DNA of 64,000 nt from Roseateles depolymerans (lineage in GTDB: Bacteria > Pseudomonadota > Gammaproteobacteria > Burkholderiales > Burkholderiaceae_C). Positions 42,825 to 50,928 of this stretch are shown piece by piece. The notes below the pieces were generated by a model, which was not told where the DNA came from, searched no databases, and saw nothing but the letters and a program-made list of their open reading frames with translations. The stretch covers positions 1 through 64,000 of the forward strand of contig NZ_QUMT01000006.1 in the NCBI RefSeq assembly GCF_003387155.1, given 5' to 3'. Within the stretch, counting starts at the first letter, position 1, and every line of letters starts with the position of its first letter. A program made the position numbers and the translations under genes.

Positions 42825-43259
42825 TTAACGCACCACCAGCACCGGAAACTGGCAGTGGCTCAGCACCTTCTGGGTTTCACTGCCCAGCAGCAGCGCGGTG
42901 AAGCCTTTGCGCCCGTGCGAGCCCATCACCAGCAGGTCCGCCTGGACCTGGCCGGCGTATTCGATGATGGCTTCCCAGGCGTGCAGCGCCTCCATGCTCT
43001 GCGTCTGCACCGCCAGCCCCGCCGCCTTCGCCGCTTCCGCGACATGGCTCAGCCGCTCCTGCGCGATGCGCTCCTGGGCGTCGAAGAACTCCTGCGGCGG
43101 CGTGGGCTGCATTTCGGACACCGCGCTGTAGGGAAACGGCTCCTTCACGCTGACCGCAAACAACTGAGCCCCATGCACCTGGGCCAGTTTCACAGCGGTT
43201 TCGACAGCCTTGGCGGTGATGTCGGAACCATCGGTCGGGACGAGGATGCGTTGGAACAT
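42825..43259 (-). CDS. Universal stress protein, UspA family
   Basis: 144 aa. The N-terminal ILVPTDGSDITAKAVETAVK and the C-terminal ATP-binding signature LLVMGSHGRKGFTALLLGSE (G-x2-G-x9-G-S) are intact, so this is an ATP-binding member. Such single-domain Usp proteins respond to growth arrest and oxidative stress. The gene stands alone with a GCCCGCCATG-type start region. Confidence 0.93.
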   Translation of the reverse strand: MFQRILVPTDGSDITAKAVETAVKLAQVHGAQLFAVSVKEPFPYSAVSEMQPTPPQEFFDAQERIAQERLSHVAEAAKAAGLAVQTQSMEALHAWEAIIEYAGQVQADLLVMGSHGRKGFTALLLGSETQKVLSHCQFPVLVVR

Positions 43260-43396
43260 GGCGGGCCTCCTGGATCAGGAAAGGTCGTGGACACGAGCCG
43301 GAGTCTGGCGCCGTCATGGTGCCCCCGTGCTGACGAATGTCAACCGCGCAGACCCTGGCACACCCTGGCTGGCCCTGGCAGCCCTCCCCCGCCACC

Positions 43397-44173
43397 TCAG
43401 TGGCTGTGCTTGCCCCCGACCACGATGATCACAAACACGATGCCAACGCCCAGCCACAGCAGTTGCAAGGCGGTGTCCTTGGCCGGCAGGCGTCGCTGCA
43501 ACTGCGGAATCAGGTCGGCTACCGACACATAAACGAAGCTGCTGGACGCCGCCACCAGCAGGTAAGGAAACATCGACTGCCAGGGGCCAACGACGAAGTA
43601 CCCCAGCAGCCCGCCCGCCACGGCCGCCAGCCCGGACACCGCATTGAACAGCAGGGCCTTGCGGCGCGAGAAACCGGCATTGAGCAGCACGATGTAGTCG
43701 CCCACCTCCTGCGGAATTTCATGCGCCACGATGGCCATGGCGGTGACCCACCCGAGATGATGGTCCGCCAGGAAGGCCGCGGCGATGATGATGCCGTCGC
43801 AGAAGTTGTGGATGCTGTCGCCCACCAGCACCGACAGCCCGCCCCGCCCGGCCTGTTCCCGGTCGAAGTGATGATGGTGGTGATGCCCGTCCCCCTCATG
43901 GTGGTGGGTATGGCGGTAGAGCTCGGCCTTCTCCAGCAGGAAGAAGAACATCAGGCCGCCCAGCAGCACCAGGAACAGGGTGTGGGGGTCCGCGCCGCTC
44001 TCGAACGCTTCCGGCAGCACATGCAGCAGGGCGGTGGACAGCAGCACCCCGGTCGACAGGCTCACCAGATGCTTGACGATGCGGCTCAGCAGCCCGACCG
44101 TCAGCATCGCTGCGATCGAGACGGACGCCAGGCCGCCGGCCAGCGTGACCAGCAGGATATAGAACAGGGTCAT
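43397..44173 (-). CDS. ZIP-family metal transporter
   Basis: 258 aa with eight predicted helices. The variable loop between helices 3 and 4 is His-rich (YRHTHHHEGDGHHHHHHF, about 88-105). The binuclear metal centre is visible as DSIHNFCDGIIIAAAF (helix 4) and VAHEIPQEVGDYIVLL (helix 5), characteristic of ZIP/ZupT-type transporters for zinc, iron or manganese. An intrinsic terminator for the upstream gene ends five bases before this ATG, and no Shine-Dalgarno is visible. A TTG at 44179 is another possible start. Confidence 0.9.
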   Translation of the reverse strand: MTLFYILLVTLAGGLASVSIAAMLTVGLLSRIVKHLVSLSTGVLLSTALLHVLPEAFESGADPHTLFLVLLGGLMFFFLLEKAELYRHTHHHEGDGHHHHHHFDREQAGRGGLSVLVGDSIHNFCDGIIIAAAFLADHHLGWVTAMAIVAHEIPQEVGDYIVLLNAGFSRRKALLFNAVSGLAAVAGGLLGYFVVGPWQSMFPYLLVAASSSFVYVSVADLIPQLQRRLPAKDTALQLLWLGVGIVFVIIVVGGKHSH

Positions 44174-44177
44174 GGAC

Positions 44178-44205
44178 AAAAAAGGCGCACCACGGAGGGT
44201 GCGCC
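44178..44205 (-). terminator. Rho-independent terminator between the dienelactone hydrolase and ZIP genes
   Basis: On the minus strand a perfect 8-bp stem (GGCGCACC with its complement, 6-base loop) is followed by TTTTTT. It ends five bases before the ZIP start codon. A second hairpin (about 44240-44263, CCCCTCC/GGAGGGG) lies between it and the upstream stop codon. Confidence 0.85.
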
Positions 44206-44279
44206 GGTATGGGATCTCAAAATTGTCTCAGACTCGTCAAGCCCCTCCCCGGTGGCGGAGGGGCGAGCATCGCCCATGC

Positions 44280-45149
44280 TCAAACGCCGTGCTGCTTGAA
44301 CCAGGCCAGGCACCGGGCCCAGCCGTCCTTGGCGGCCTCGGCGCGGTAGCTGGGACGGTAGTCGGCATGGAAGGCGTGGCCGGCGTCCTTGTAGACCACG
44401 AACTCGCTGGCCTTGGCCGCTGCGCTGCCCTGCTGCAGGGCTTCCTGCATGGCCGCCACGCTGGAGACGGGAATGCCGCCATCCTGCCCGCCATACAGGC
44501 CCAGCACCGGCGCCTTGAGCTGGCCCACCAGGTCGATGGGGTGCTTGGGCGTCAGCGGGGTGGAGCTGCCTTGCAGTCGCCCGTACCAGGCCACACCGGC
44601 CTTCACCGAGGGGTTGTGGGCGGCGTACAGCCAGGTGATGCGGCCGCCCCAGCAAAAGCCGGTGATGCCCAGGTGCCCGGTGTTGCCACCTTGCGCCTTG
44701 GCCCAGGCGACGGTGGCGTCCAGGTCGCGCAGCACCTGCTCATCGGGCACCTTGCTGATGATCTCGGACATCAGGCGGGCAATGTCGGAGACCGACTTGG
44801 CATCCCCCTGGCGCACGAAGAGGTCGGGCGCCACCGCCAGATAGCCCTGCTTGGCAAAGCGCCGTGCGACATCCGCAATGTGCTCATGCACACCGAAGAT
44901 CTCGCTGATGACCAGCACCACCGGCGCATTCTTCTTGCCGGCGGGCCGCGCGGCATAGGCCGGCATCTTGAAGTCGCCCACCGGCACGGTCACCGGGCCG
45001 GCGTCCAGGCCCTGAGTGTCGGTGGTGATGGTCTGGGCGCTCACCGGCAAGACGGCGGCGGCAAAGCCGCTGCCCACCGCGGTCCCGACAAAGTCGCGAC
45101 GGCTGAACGAGCGTTGGGGCACCAGGCTGTCGAAATCTTCGGTCGTCAT
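44280..45149 (-). CDS. Tat-exported dienelactone hydrolase-family protein
   Basis: 289 aa alpha/beta hydrolase. The N-terminus SFSRRDFVGTAVGSGFAAA (about 13-31) is a twin-arginine signal, so it is probably periplasmic. Catalytic elements: E in SEIFGVHEHI, nucleophile Cys in GITGFCWGGRITWLY, Asp in YGGQDGGIP and His in KDAGHAFHADYRP, the Cys-Asp-His triad of dienelactone hydrolases. Start at 45149 with AGGAGACC upstream. Exported DLH-like enzymes have broad ester substrates; the true substrate is unknown. Confidence 0.88.
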   Translation of the reverse strand: MTTEDFDSLVPQRSFSRRDFVGTAVGSGFAAAVLPVSAQTITTDTQGLDAGPVTVPVGDFKMPAYAARPAGKKNAPVVLVISEIFGVHEHIADVARRFAKQGYLAVAPDLFVRQGDAKSVSDIARLMSEIISKVPDEQVLRDLDATVAWAKAQGGNTGHLGITGFCWGGRITWLYAAHNPSVKAGVAWYGRLQGSSTPLTPKHPIDLVGQLKAPVLGLYGGQDGGIPVSSVAAMQEALQQGSAAAKASEFVVYKDAGHAFHADYRPSYRAEAAKDGWARCLAWFKQHGV

Positions 45150-45310
45150 GCAGGTCTCCTTCAAGAACCAGTGGAGGGCCAGGTCGACACGCGCAGGGCG
45201 TCGCTGGCCCATTGTTGAGCATGGAAGACAAGAGGCCGGGCGATTCTAGGGGGACGCGTCTGAACGCGCTCGACACGAAAACACCCAGTTTCCCCGCGAC
45301 AATGCGCCGC

Positions 45311-46822
45311 ATGAATCAAGCGCAAGTCCCCCCCATCCTGGCCGCCATCGACATGGGATCCAACAGCTTCCGGCTGGAGATCGCCCACCTGCAACATGGC
45401 CAGTACCGGCGACAGGACTATCTGAAGGAAACCGTGCGCCTGGGCGCGGGTCTGGATGCGCAGAGCATGCTCACCGACGAAGCCAGCGAACGCGGATTGG
45501 CCTGCCTGCGCCGGTTTGCGGCGCGGCTGGAAGGCGTGCCGACGCGCCAGGTGCGGGCGGTGGCCACGCAGACCCTGCGGGAGGCTCGCAACCGCAATGC
45601 CTTCCTGGAGCGTGCCCAGGACGTACTGGGCTATCCCATCGAAGTCATCTCCGGCCGTGAAGAGGCGCGCCTGATCTACGCGGGGGTGTGCCGGCTGCAG
45701 GCGTCGGAAGATCCGCGTCTGGTGATCGACATCGGCGGGCGCTCCACGGAAATGATCCTGGGCCGGGGCACGCAGCCGCTCAAGGCGGAGTCGTTCCAGG
45801 TCGGCAGCGTCAGCCTGTCGATGCGTTTTTTCCCGGAAGGACGCTTCACCGCCGAAGCCTTCCGCGCCGCCCAGGTGGCAGCCGGCGCCGAGCTGGAAGA
45901 AGCCCTCACCGAATTCGCCCGCCACACCGCCCAGCCCCGCTGGCGCGCGGCGCTGGGCTCTTCCGGCACGGTGGGGGCGGTGGCGCAGATCCTGGCCGCC
46001 AATCAACTGTCGGACGGCTCCATCACGCTGGACGGCCTGCGCTGGTGCATCCAGCAGTGCCTGGAAGCCGGCCATGTGGACCAGCTCAAGCTCGCCGGCC
46101 TGAAGGAAGACCGCCGCGCGGTGGTGGCCGGGGGGCTTTGCATCCTCTACACCCTGCTGACCCACTTCGACATTGACCGCCTGGTGCCCGCCAAGGGCGC
46201 GCTGCGCCAGGGCGTGATCTTCGATCTGGCGGCCCGGCTGGACCCGGCCCTGCTGGGCACCGGGCGCGACATGCGCGAGCAGTCGGTGGCTGAGCTGCAG
46301 CGCCGTTTTGCGGTGGACCGTGCCCAGGCGCAGCGAGTGCAGAGCGTCGCCCTGAAGCTGCACCAGCAGTTGCTGCCCAAGGCGGATGAAGAACAGCGTC
46401 GCGAGCTGGGCTGGGCCGCGGCGCTGCATGAAATCGGCATGATGGTGTCGCACCACGACTTCCACCGGCACAGCGCCTATCTGCTGTCGCATGTGGATGC
46501 GCCGGGGTTCTCGCAGAGCCAGTTGCGGCGCCTGGGCGACCTGGCCCTGGGCCAGCGCGGCGGCCTGCGCAAGCTGGACGACCAGTTGCGGGACGAGAGC
46601 CTGACGTGGCAGTTGCTGGCGCTGCGGCTGGCGGCGATCAAGTGCCACGCGCGCGGGCAGGTGGACGCGTCCGCCATGCACCTGAGCCGACAGGGTCTGC
46701 AGGTGACCATCCGCATGGCCAAGGGCTGGTCGGATGCGCATCCGCGGGCGCATTACCTGCTTCGAGAGGAGCAGGAAGCGTGGGCCAAGCTGGGCCGGGT
46801 GCAGCTGGAACTGATCGGTTGA
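45311..46822 (+). CDS. ppx: Exopolyphosphatase (Ppx/GppA family)
   Basis: 503 aa. Releases phosphate from polyphosphate ends; GppA-type ppGpp activity cannot be excluded. The actin-like ATPase fold shows LAAIDMGSNSFRLEIAHLQH (phosphate 1 motif), VRAVATQTLREARN, GREEARLIYAGV and VIDIGGRSTEMILGRG (phosphate 2), then LGSSGTVGAVAQI. The C-terminal HD-like domain has ALHEIGMMVSHHDFHRHSAY. ATG 45311 is used; ATG 45302 in frame is equally possible. Convergent with ppk1, the polymer-making enzyme. Confidence 0.93.
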   Translation: MNQAQVPPILAAIDMGSNSFRLEIAHLQHGQYRRQDYLKETVRLGAGLDAQSMLTDEASERGLACLRRFAARLEGVPTRQVRAVATQTLREARNRNAFLERAQDVLGYPIEVISGREEARLIYAGVCRLQASEDPRLVIDIGGRSTEMILGRGTQPLKAESFQVGSVSLSMRFFPEGRFTAEAFRAAQVAAGAELEEALTEFARHTAQPRWRAALGSSGTVGAVAQILAANQLSDGSITLDGLRWCIQQCLEAGHVDQLKLAGLKEDRRAVVAGGLCILYTLLTHFDIDRLVPAKGALRQGVIFDLAARLDPALLGTGRDMREQSVAELQRRFAVDRAQAQRVQSVALKLHQQLLPKADEEQRRELGWAAALHEIGMMVSHHDFHRHSAYLLSHVDAPGFSQSQLRRLGDLALGQRGGLRKLDDQLRDESLTWQLLALRLAAIKCHARGQVDASAMHLSRQGLQVTIRMAKGWSDAHPRAHYLLREEQEAWAKLGRVQLELIG

Positions 46823-46903
46823 TCCGAGACGGGCTGTGCCTCCACGGCCCACAGGCTGGTCCGCCGATCGGACCGCTCAGCCCGCTTTTTTCGCTGTTTC
46901 CGC

Positions 46904-48961
46904 TTATTCCTCTTCCGCGTGGAACAGCCGCATCAGGGCCTGCTGGGCGCTGATGCCATCCACGCCATTGACACGCTGCGACGTGCCGTCGGAGCGCAGC
47001 TGCCACGCGTCGCGCGTGTCGTGCAGGTAGGGCACCAGGCCCTCGTCGATCACCCGCTGGCGGAGTTTGGGATCGGTCACCGGCCAGGCCACCTCGATGC
47101 GACGCAGCATGTTGCGGCTCATCCAGTCGGCGCTGGACAGGTAGAGCGATTCTTCCGCCTCGGTCTTGCCCCAGCGGAAATAAAAGATCCGGGAATGCTC
47201 CAGGAAGCGGCCCACGACCGACCGCACCAGGATGTTGTCGGTGATGCCGGGCAGTCCGGGAGGCAGCATGCAGGCGCCACGCACGATCAGGTCGATGCGC
47301 GCGCCCGCTTGTCCAGCGCTGATCAGCGACTGGATCAGCTCCGCATCGGTCAGCGCATTGATCTTGAGCACCACCCGCGCCGGCTCGCCGCGCCGCGCGG
47401 CGGCCTCCACCAGGGCCAGCGTCTCGCACATGGTGCGATGCAGGTTGAACGGAGCCAGCAGCAGCTTGCGCGGCGCCTTGAACTTGGACAGTGACGCCAG
47501 CTGACGGAAGACCAGGTCCATGTCGGAGGTCAGGTCGGCGTCCGCGGTGAGGTAGCCAAGGTCGGTGTAGAAACGGGCCGTCTTGGGGTTGTAGTTGCCG
47601 GTGGACAGGTGGCCATACCGCCGCAGCCGGCTGCCCTCGCGCCGGGTGATCAGCATCAGCTTCGCATGGGTCTTGAGGCCCACGATGCCGTACACCACCT
47701 GCGCGCCAACCGCTTCCAGCCGCTCCGCCCAATTGATGTTGGCCTCTTCATCGAAGCGGGCCTTGAGCTCCACCACCGCCAGCACTTCCTTGCCACGCCG
47801 CGCCGCCTCGATCAGCAGGTCGGCCAGCACCGACTGGCTGCCGGTGCGGTAGATGGTCTGCTTGATGGCCAGCACATCGGGGTCTTCCACCGCCTCGCGC
47901 AGCAACTGCACCACCGGGTCGAAGCTCTCGAAGGGATGGTGCAGCAGGATGTCCCCCTTGCTGCGCAGCTTGTCCAGGATGGACTTGCCGCGAGGCAGGC
48001 GGCGGGTGGGCCAGCTCGGCTCATAGGGCTGAAAGCGCAGGTCGTCGGCGTCGGTCTGGTCGATCAGCTCGTTGAGCCGCACCAGGTTCACCGGGCCGTT
48101 CACCCGGTACAGGGCCGCTTCGGGAAGCGCAAACTGCTCCAGCAGGAAACGCGACAGCTCTTCGGGACAGGTGTTCACCACCTCCAGCCGCACCGCCTTG
48201 CCGAAATGACGCGTGGTCAGGCCCGAGCGCAGCGCATGGCGCAGGTTGGCGATTTCTTCCTCGTCCACTTCCAGGTCGGAGTCGCGGGTCACGCGGAACT
48301 GGGAGAAGGCCTCCACCTGCCGGCCCGGGAACAGCTCTTCCAGATGGGCCCGGATGACGCTGGTGAGCAGCACGAAACTCTGGCCCCCGCTGCTGACCTC
48401 GGGGGGCAGCTTGATCACCCGCGGCAGGACCCGAGGCACCTTGACGATGGCGATGCGGGTGTCGCGGCCCAGGGCATCCTTGCCGGACAGGCGGGCCACG
48501 AAATGCAGCGACTTGTTGGCCACCTGCGGAAAGGGATGCGCCGGGTCCAGGCCCACGGGCACCAGCAGCGGCCGCACTTCCCGCTCGAAGAAGCGGGCCA
48601 CCCAGGCGCGCTGCTCGGGCGTGCGGTCGGCGTGGTTGAGGATCTGGATGCGGTGCTCGCGCAGGGCGGGCATGACCTGGTCGTTGAAGATGCCGTATTG
48701 CTGGTCGATCAGTTCATGGGCGGCGCGGGCCACGCGCTCCACATCCCGGGAGGTGACCAAGCCGCTGCCGTCGCGCTGCGCGTCCAGCATGTCGGCAAAA
48801 CGAACCTCGAAGAACTCGTCGAGGTTGGACGACACGATGCAGATGTAGCGCAGCCGCTCCAGCAGCGGGACGTCGCTGCGCTGGGCCTGGGCCAGGACGC
48901 GACGATTGAACTCGAGGATGGCTTGTTCGCGATTGAGCAGGGAAACGGCAGACGAGGTCAT
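46904..48961 (-). CDS. ppk1: Polyphosphate kinase 1
   Basis: 685 aa. Transfers the ATP gamma-phosphate reversibly onto inorganic polyphosphate. The N domain has LLNREQAILEFNRRVLAQAQ and YICIVSSNLDEFFEVRFADM; the head domain VGLDPAHPFPQVANKSLHFV; the catalytic core YGHLSTGNYNPKTARFYTDL with the phosphorylated His, and VVGRFLEHSRIFYFRWGKTE with the second His. Complete and of usual length. The neighbouring ppx gene converges on it, so polyphosphate turnover is encoded at one locus. Confidence 0.97.
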   Translation of the reverse strand: MTSSAVSLLNREQAILEFNRRVLAQAQRSDVPLLERLRYICIVSSNLDEFFEVRFADMLDAQRDGSGLVTSRDVERVARAAHELIDQQYGIFNDQVMPALREHRIQILNHADRTPEQRAWVARFFEREVRPLLVPVGLDPAHPFPQVANKSLHFVARLSGKDALGRDTRIAIVKVPRVLPRVIKLPPEVSSGGQSFVLLTSVIRAHLEELFPGRQVEAFSQFRVTRDSDLEVDEEEIANLRHALRSGLTTRHFGKAVRLEVVNTCPEELSRFLLEQFALPEAALYRVNGPVNLVRLNELIDQTDADDLRFQPYEPSWPTRRLPRGKSILDKLRSKGDILLHHPFESFDPVVQLLREAVEDPDVLAIKQTIYRTGSQSVLADLLIEAARRGKEVLAVVELKARFDEEANINWAERLEAVGAQVVYGIVGLKTHAKLMLITRREGSRLRRYGHLSTGNYNPKTARFYTDLGYLTADADLTSDMDLVFRQLASLSKFKAPRKLLLAPFNLHRTMCETLALVEAAARRGEPARVVLKINALTDAELIQSLISAGQAGARIDLIVRGACMLPPGLPGITDNILVRSVVGRFLEHSRIFYFRWGKTEAEESLYLSSADWMSRNMLRRIEVAWPVTDPKLRQRVIDEGLVPYLHDTRDAWQLRSDGTSQRVNGVDGISAQQALMRLFHAEEE

Positions 48962-49068
48962 GAAGTGATTCTATGAAGCTATCGTGACAGACCCATGACC
49001 TGAAAGAGCCCCCTGTCTGTGACGCGCGGCGGCAGGCGTACGCTGCGGTGGCCCGCATGGGACTTCAG

Positions 49069-49932
49069 TCAAGCGGGTGTGCGCAGTGCCTCGACCACCT
49101 TGACTGCGGATTCGGCACGCTCCCGCTGCCGCTCGCTCCAGTCCAGGATTTCCAGATGACCGTCCGCATGCTCGACGAGTGCGGTCAGGCTCTCCACCCA
49201 GTCGCCGTCGTTGGCGTAGAGGATGCCGTCGATGTCCCGCAGCTCGGCATGGTGGATGTGTCCGCACACGACGCCCTGCACGCCGCGCTTGCGCGCCTCC
49301 TTGGCCAGGGCCTCTTCGAAGTCGTTGAGGTAGGACACCGCCCGCTTGACCTTGAGCTTCAGATACTTGCTCAGGCTCCAGTACGGCAGCCCCATGCGGG
49401 CCCGGAGCGAATTCAGGTGGCGGTTGAGCTTGAGGGTGAACTCATAGGCCGAATCCCCCACATGGGCCAGCCATTTGGCACACTGGATCACGCCATCAAA
49501 CAGATCGCCGTGGGTGACCCAGAGCTTGCGGCCGTCGGCGGTTTCGTGGATCCATTCATGGGCCACTTCAATGCCGCCGAAGCTGTGATTCAGGTACTTG
49601 CGGGCAAACTCGTCGTGATTGCCCGGCACGTAGATCACGCGGCAGCCTTTGCGGGCCTTGCGCAGCAGTTTCTGCACCACGTCGTTGTGGGCCTGCGGCC
49701 AATACCAGCTGCGGCGCAGCTGCCAGCCGTCCACGATGTCGCCGACCAGGAACAGCTGCTCGCAGTCCACCTCCCGGAGAAAATCCAGCAGCGCGCGGGC
49801 CTGGCAGCCGGGGGTGCCCAGATGCAGGTCGGAAATCCAGACGGTGCGCACGCGGATGGAACCGCCATCTTCCGCCTCGGTGGAGGGCGGTTCGGTGGCC
49901 GCTGCGGCGGCCATGAGCGTGTCGGTCAGCAT
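49069..49932 (-). CDS. LpxH-like calcineurin-type phosphoesterase
   Basis: 287 aa metallophosphoesterase. Metal ligands are in WISDLHLGT, LVGDIVDGWQL, VPGNHDEF, VTHGDLFDG and VVCGHIHHAEL, the pattern of UDP-2,3-diacylglucosamine pyrophosphatases of the LpxH/LpxH2 class. An additional C-terminal helical segment (RAVSYLNDFEEALAKEARKR) matches the Burkholderiales proteins often annotated so. Role in lipid A synthesis is likely but other nucleotide substrates are possible. The N-terminal 22 residues form an acidic/Ala-rich head. A second ATG (residue 7) may be the start. Confidence 0.78.
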   Translation of the reverse strand: MLTDTLMAAAAATEPPSTEAEDGGSIRVRTVWISDLHLGTPGCQARALLDFLREVDCEQLFLVGDIVDGWQLRRSWYWPQAHNDVVQKLLRKARKGCRVIYVPGNHDEFARKYLNHSFGGIEVAHEWIHETADGRKLWVTHGDLFDGVIQCAKWLAHVGDSAYEFTLKLNRHLNSLRARMGLPYWSLSKYLKLKVKRAVSYLNDFEEALAKEARKRGVQGVVCGHIHHAELRDIDGILYANDGDWVESLTALVEHADGHLEILDWSERQRERAESAVKVVEALRTPA

Positions 49933-49996
49933 GGCCCCATAGCTTGCGGACGTCGCGTGAAACCTTGATGACCGTCAGAGACCGATAATCACGTCC

Positions 49997-50926
49997 ATGC
50001 ACTTGTTGATTCCCCATGCCAGCGCCCAGGAACCGCACGTCGAGGCGGCCCTGCGGGAGCTGGAACTGCCGGCCCTGAGCGCCTTGCTGGGTCTGCTGAC
50101 GGCCAGCGAGACGCTGGGCGATGACGACCATGCCCCCCTGCCCCCGCACGAGCGTGCCCTGGCGCGCCTGCGAGGGGTGACGGACGACCTGCCGCCGACG
50201 GCGGCCTGGCGCCTGCGCGATGCCGGTGTGGCGCCGGGCGAGGCGGTGTGGGCGCTGGTCACGCCGCTGCATCTGGCGGTCGGCACCGACCAGGTGACGG
50301 CACTGGGCGCTGCCACCCTGGGCCTGACGGACGAAGAGTCCCGCGCTTACCTCGACGCGCTCACGCCGCAGGTGTTCCCGGCCCATGAGGGATGGGGCAC
50401 GTTCTGGCTGGCGGCGGATGCCTGGGCGGTGTCGCACCCCTCGCTGGAGGGACAGGAGGCGGCCAGCCCGGACCGCATCCTCAACCGTGCGGTGGAGACC
50501 TGGATGCCGCGCGGGCGCCGCTTGCGCACCTTGATGAATGAACTGCAAATGGTCCTGCACGGCCTGAAGCTGAATGAGGAACGCGATGCAAGAGGCCTGC
50601 GTCCGCTGAACGCGGCCTGGATCAGCGGCTGCGGCCGAGACCGTGGGCAGGCGCTGCCCGAGGATCTGCTGGTGGACCACAGCCTGCGGGGCCCGATGAT
50701 GAGTGGCGACCTGCAGGCCTGGGGCGAAGCCTGGAAGGCGCTGGATGCGGGCCTGCTGTCGGAGGCCTTGCGGCATGTGAAGGGCGGCGGCGCCTTGCAG
50801 CTCACGCTGTGCGGCGAACGGTCGGCCCGGCGCTGGGAGCGCCGGGCTGCGGGTGGATGGCAGCGCCTGAAAGAGCGCTTCACGCCGGCGCGGGTGAGCG
50901 TGGCCGATGCGATGGAGGGGCTGTGA
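49997..50926 (+). CDS. RpfE-type conserved protein upstream of recJ
   Basis: 309 aa without signal peptide or membrane segment. It begins MHLLIPHASAQEPHVEAALR and contains ALARLRGVTDDLPPTAAWRL and LNAAWISGCG. Proteins of this kind upstream of recJ in Burkholderiales and Xanthomonas are annotated as RpfE-type regulatory or phosphoglycerate-mutase-like; I assign the family on this pattern and position from memory. The biochemical function is unknown. Its stop overlaps a possible GTG start of recJ. Confidence 0.6.
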   Translation: MHLLIPHASAQEPHVEAALRELELPALSALLGLLTASETLGDDDHAPLPPHERALARLRGVTDDLPPTAAWRLRDAGVAPGEAVWALVTPLHLAVGTDQVTALGAATLGLTDEESRAYLDALTPQVFPAHEGWGTFWLAADAWAVSHPSLEGQEAASPDRILNRAVETWMPRGRRLRTLMNELQMVLHGLKLNEERDARGLRPLNAAWISGCGRDRGQALPEDLLVDHSLRGPMMSGDLQAWGEAWKALDAGLLSEALRHVKGGGALQLTLCGERSARRWERRAAGGWQRLKERFTPARVSVADAMEGL

Positions 50927-50928
50927 GC

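Noticed and set aside
44280-45149. Dienelactone hydrolase as part of a chlorocatechol pathway
   Set aside because: It has a Tat signal and no catechol dioxygenase or muconate cycloisomerase neighbours.
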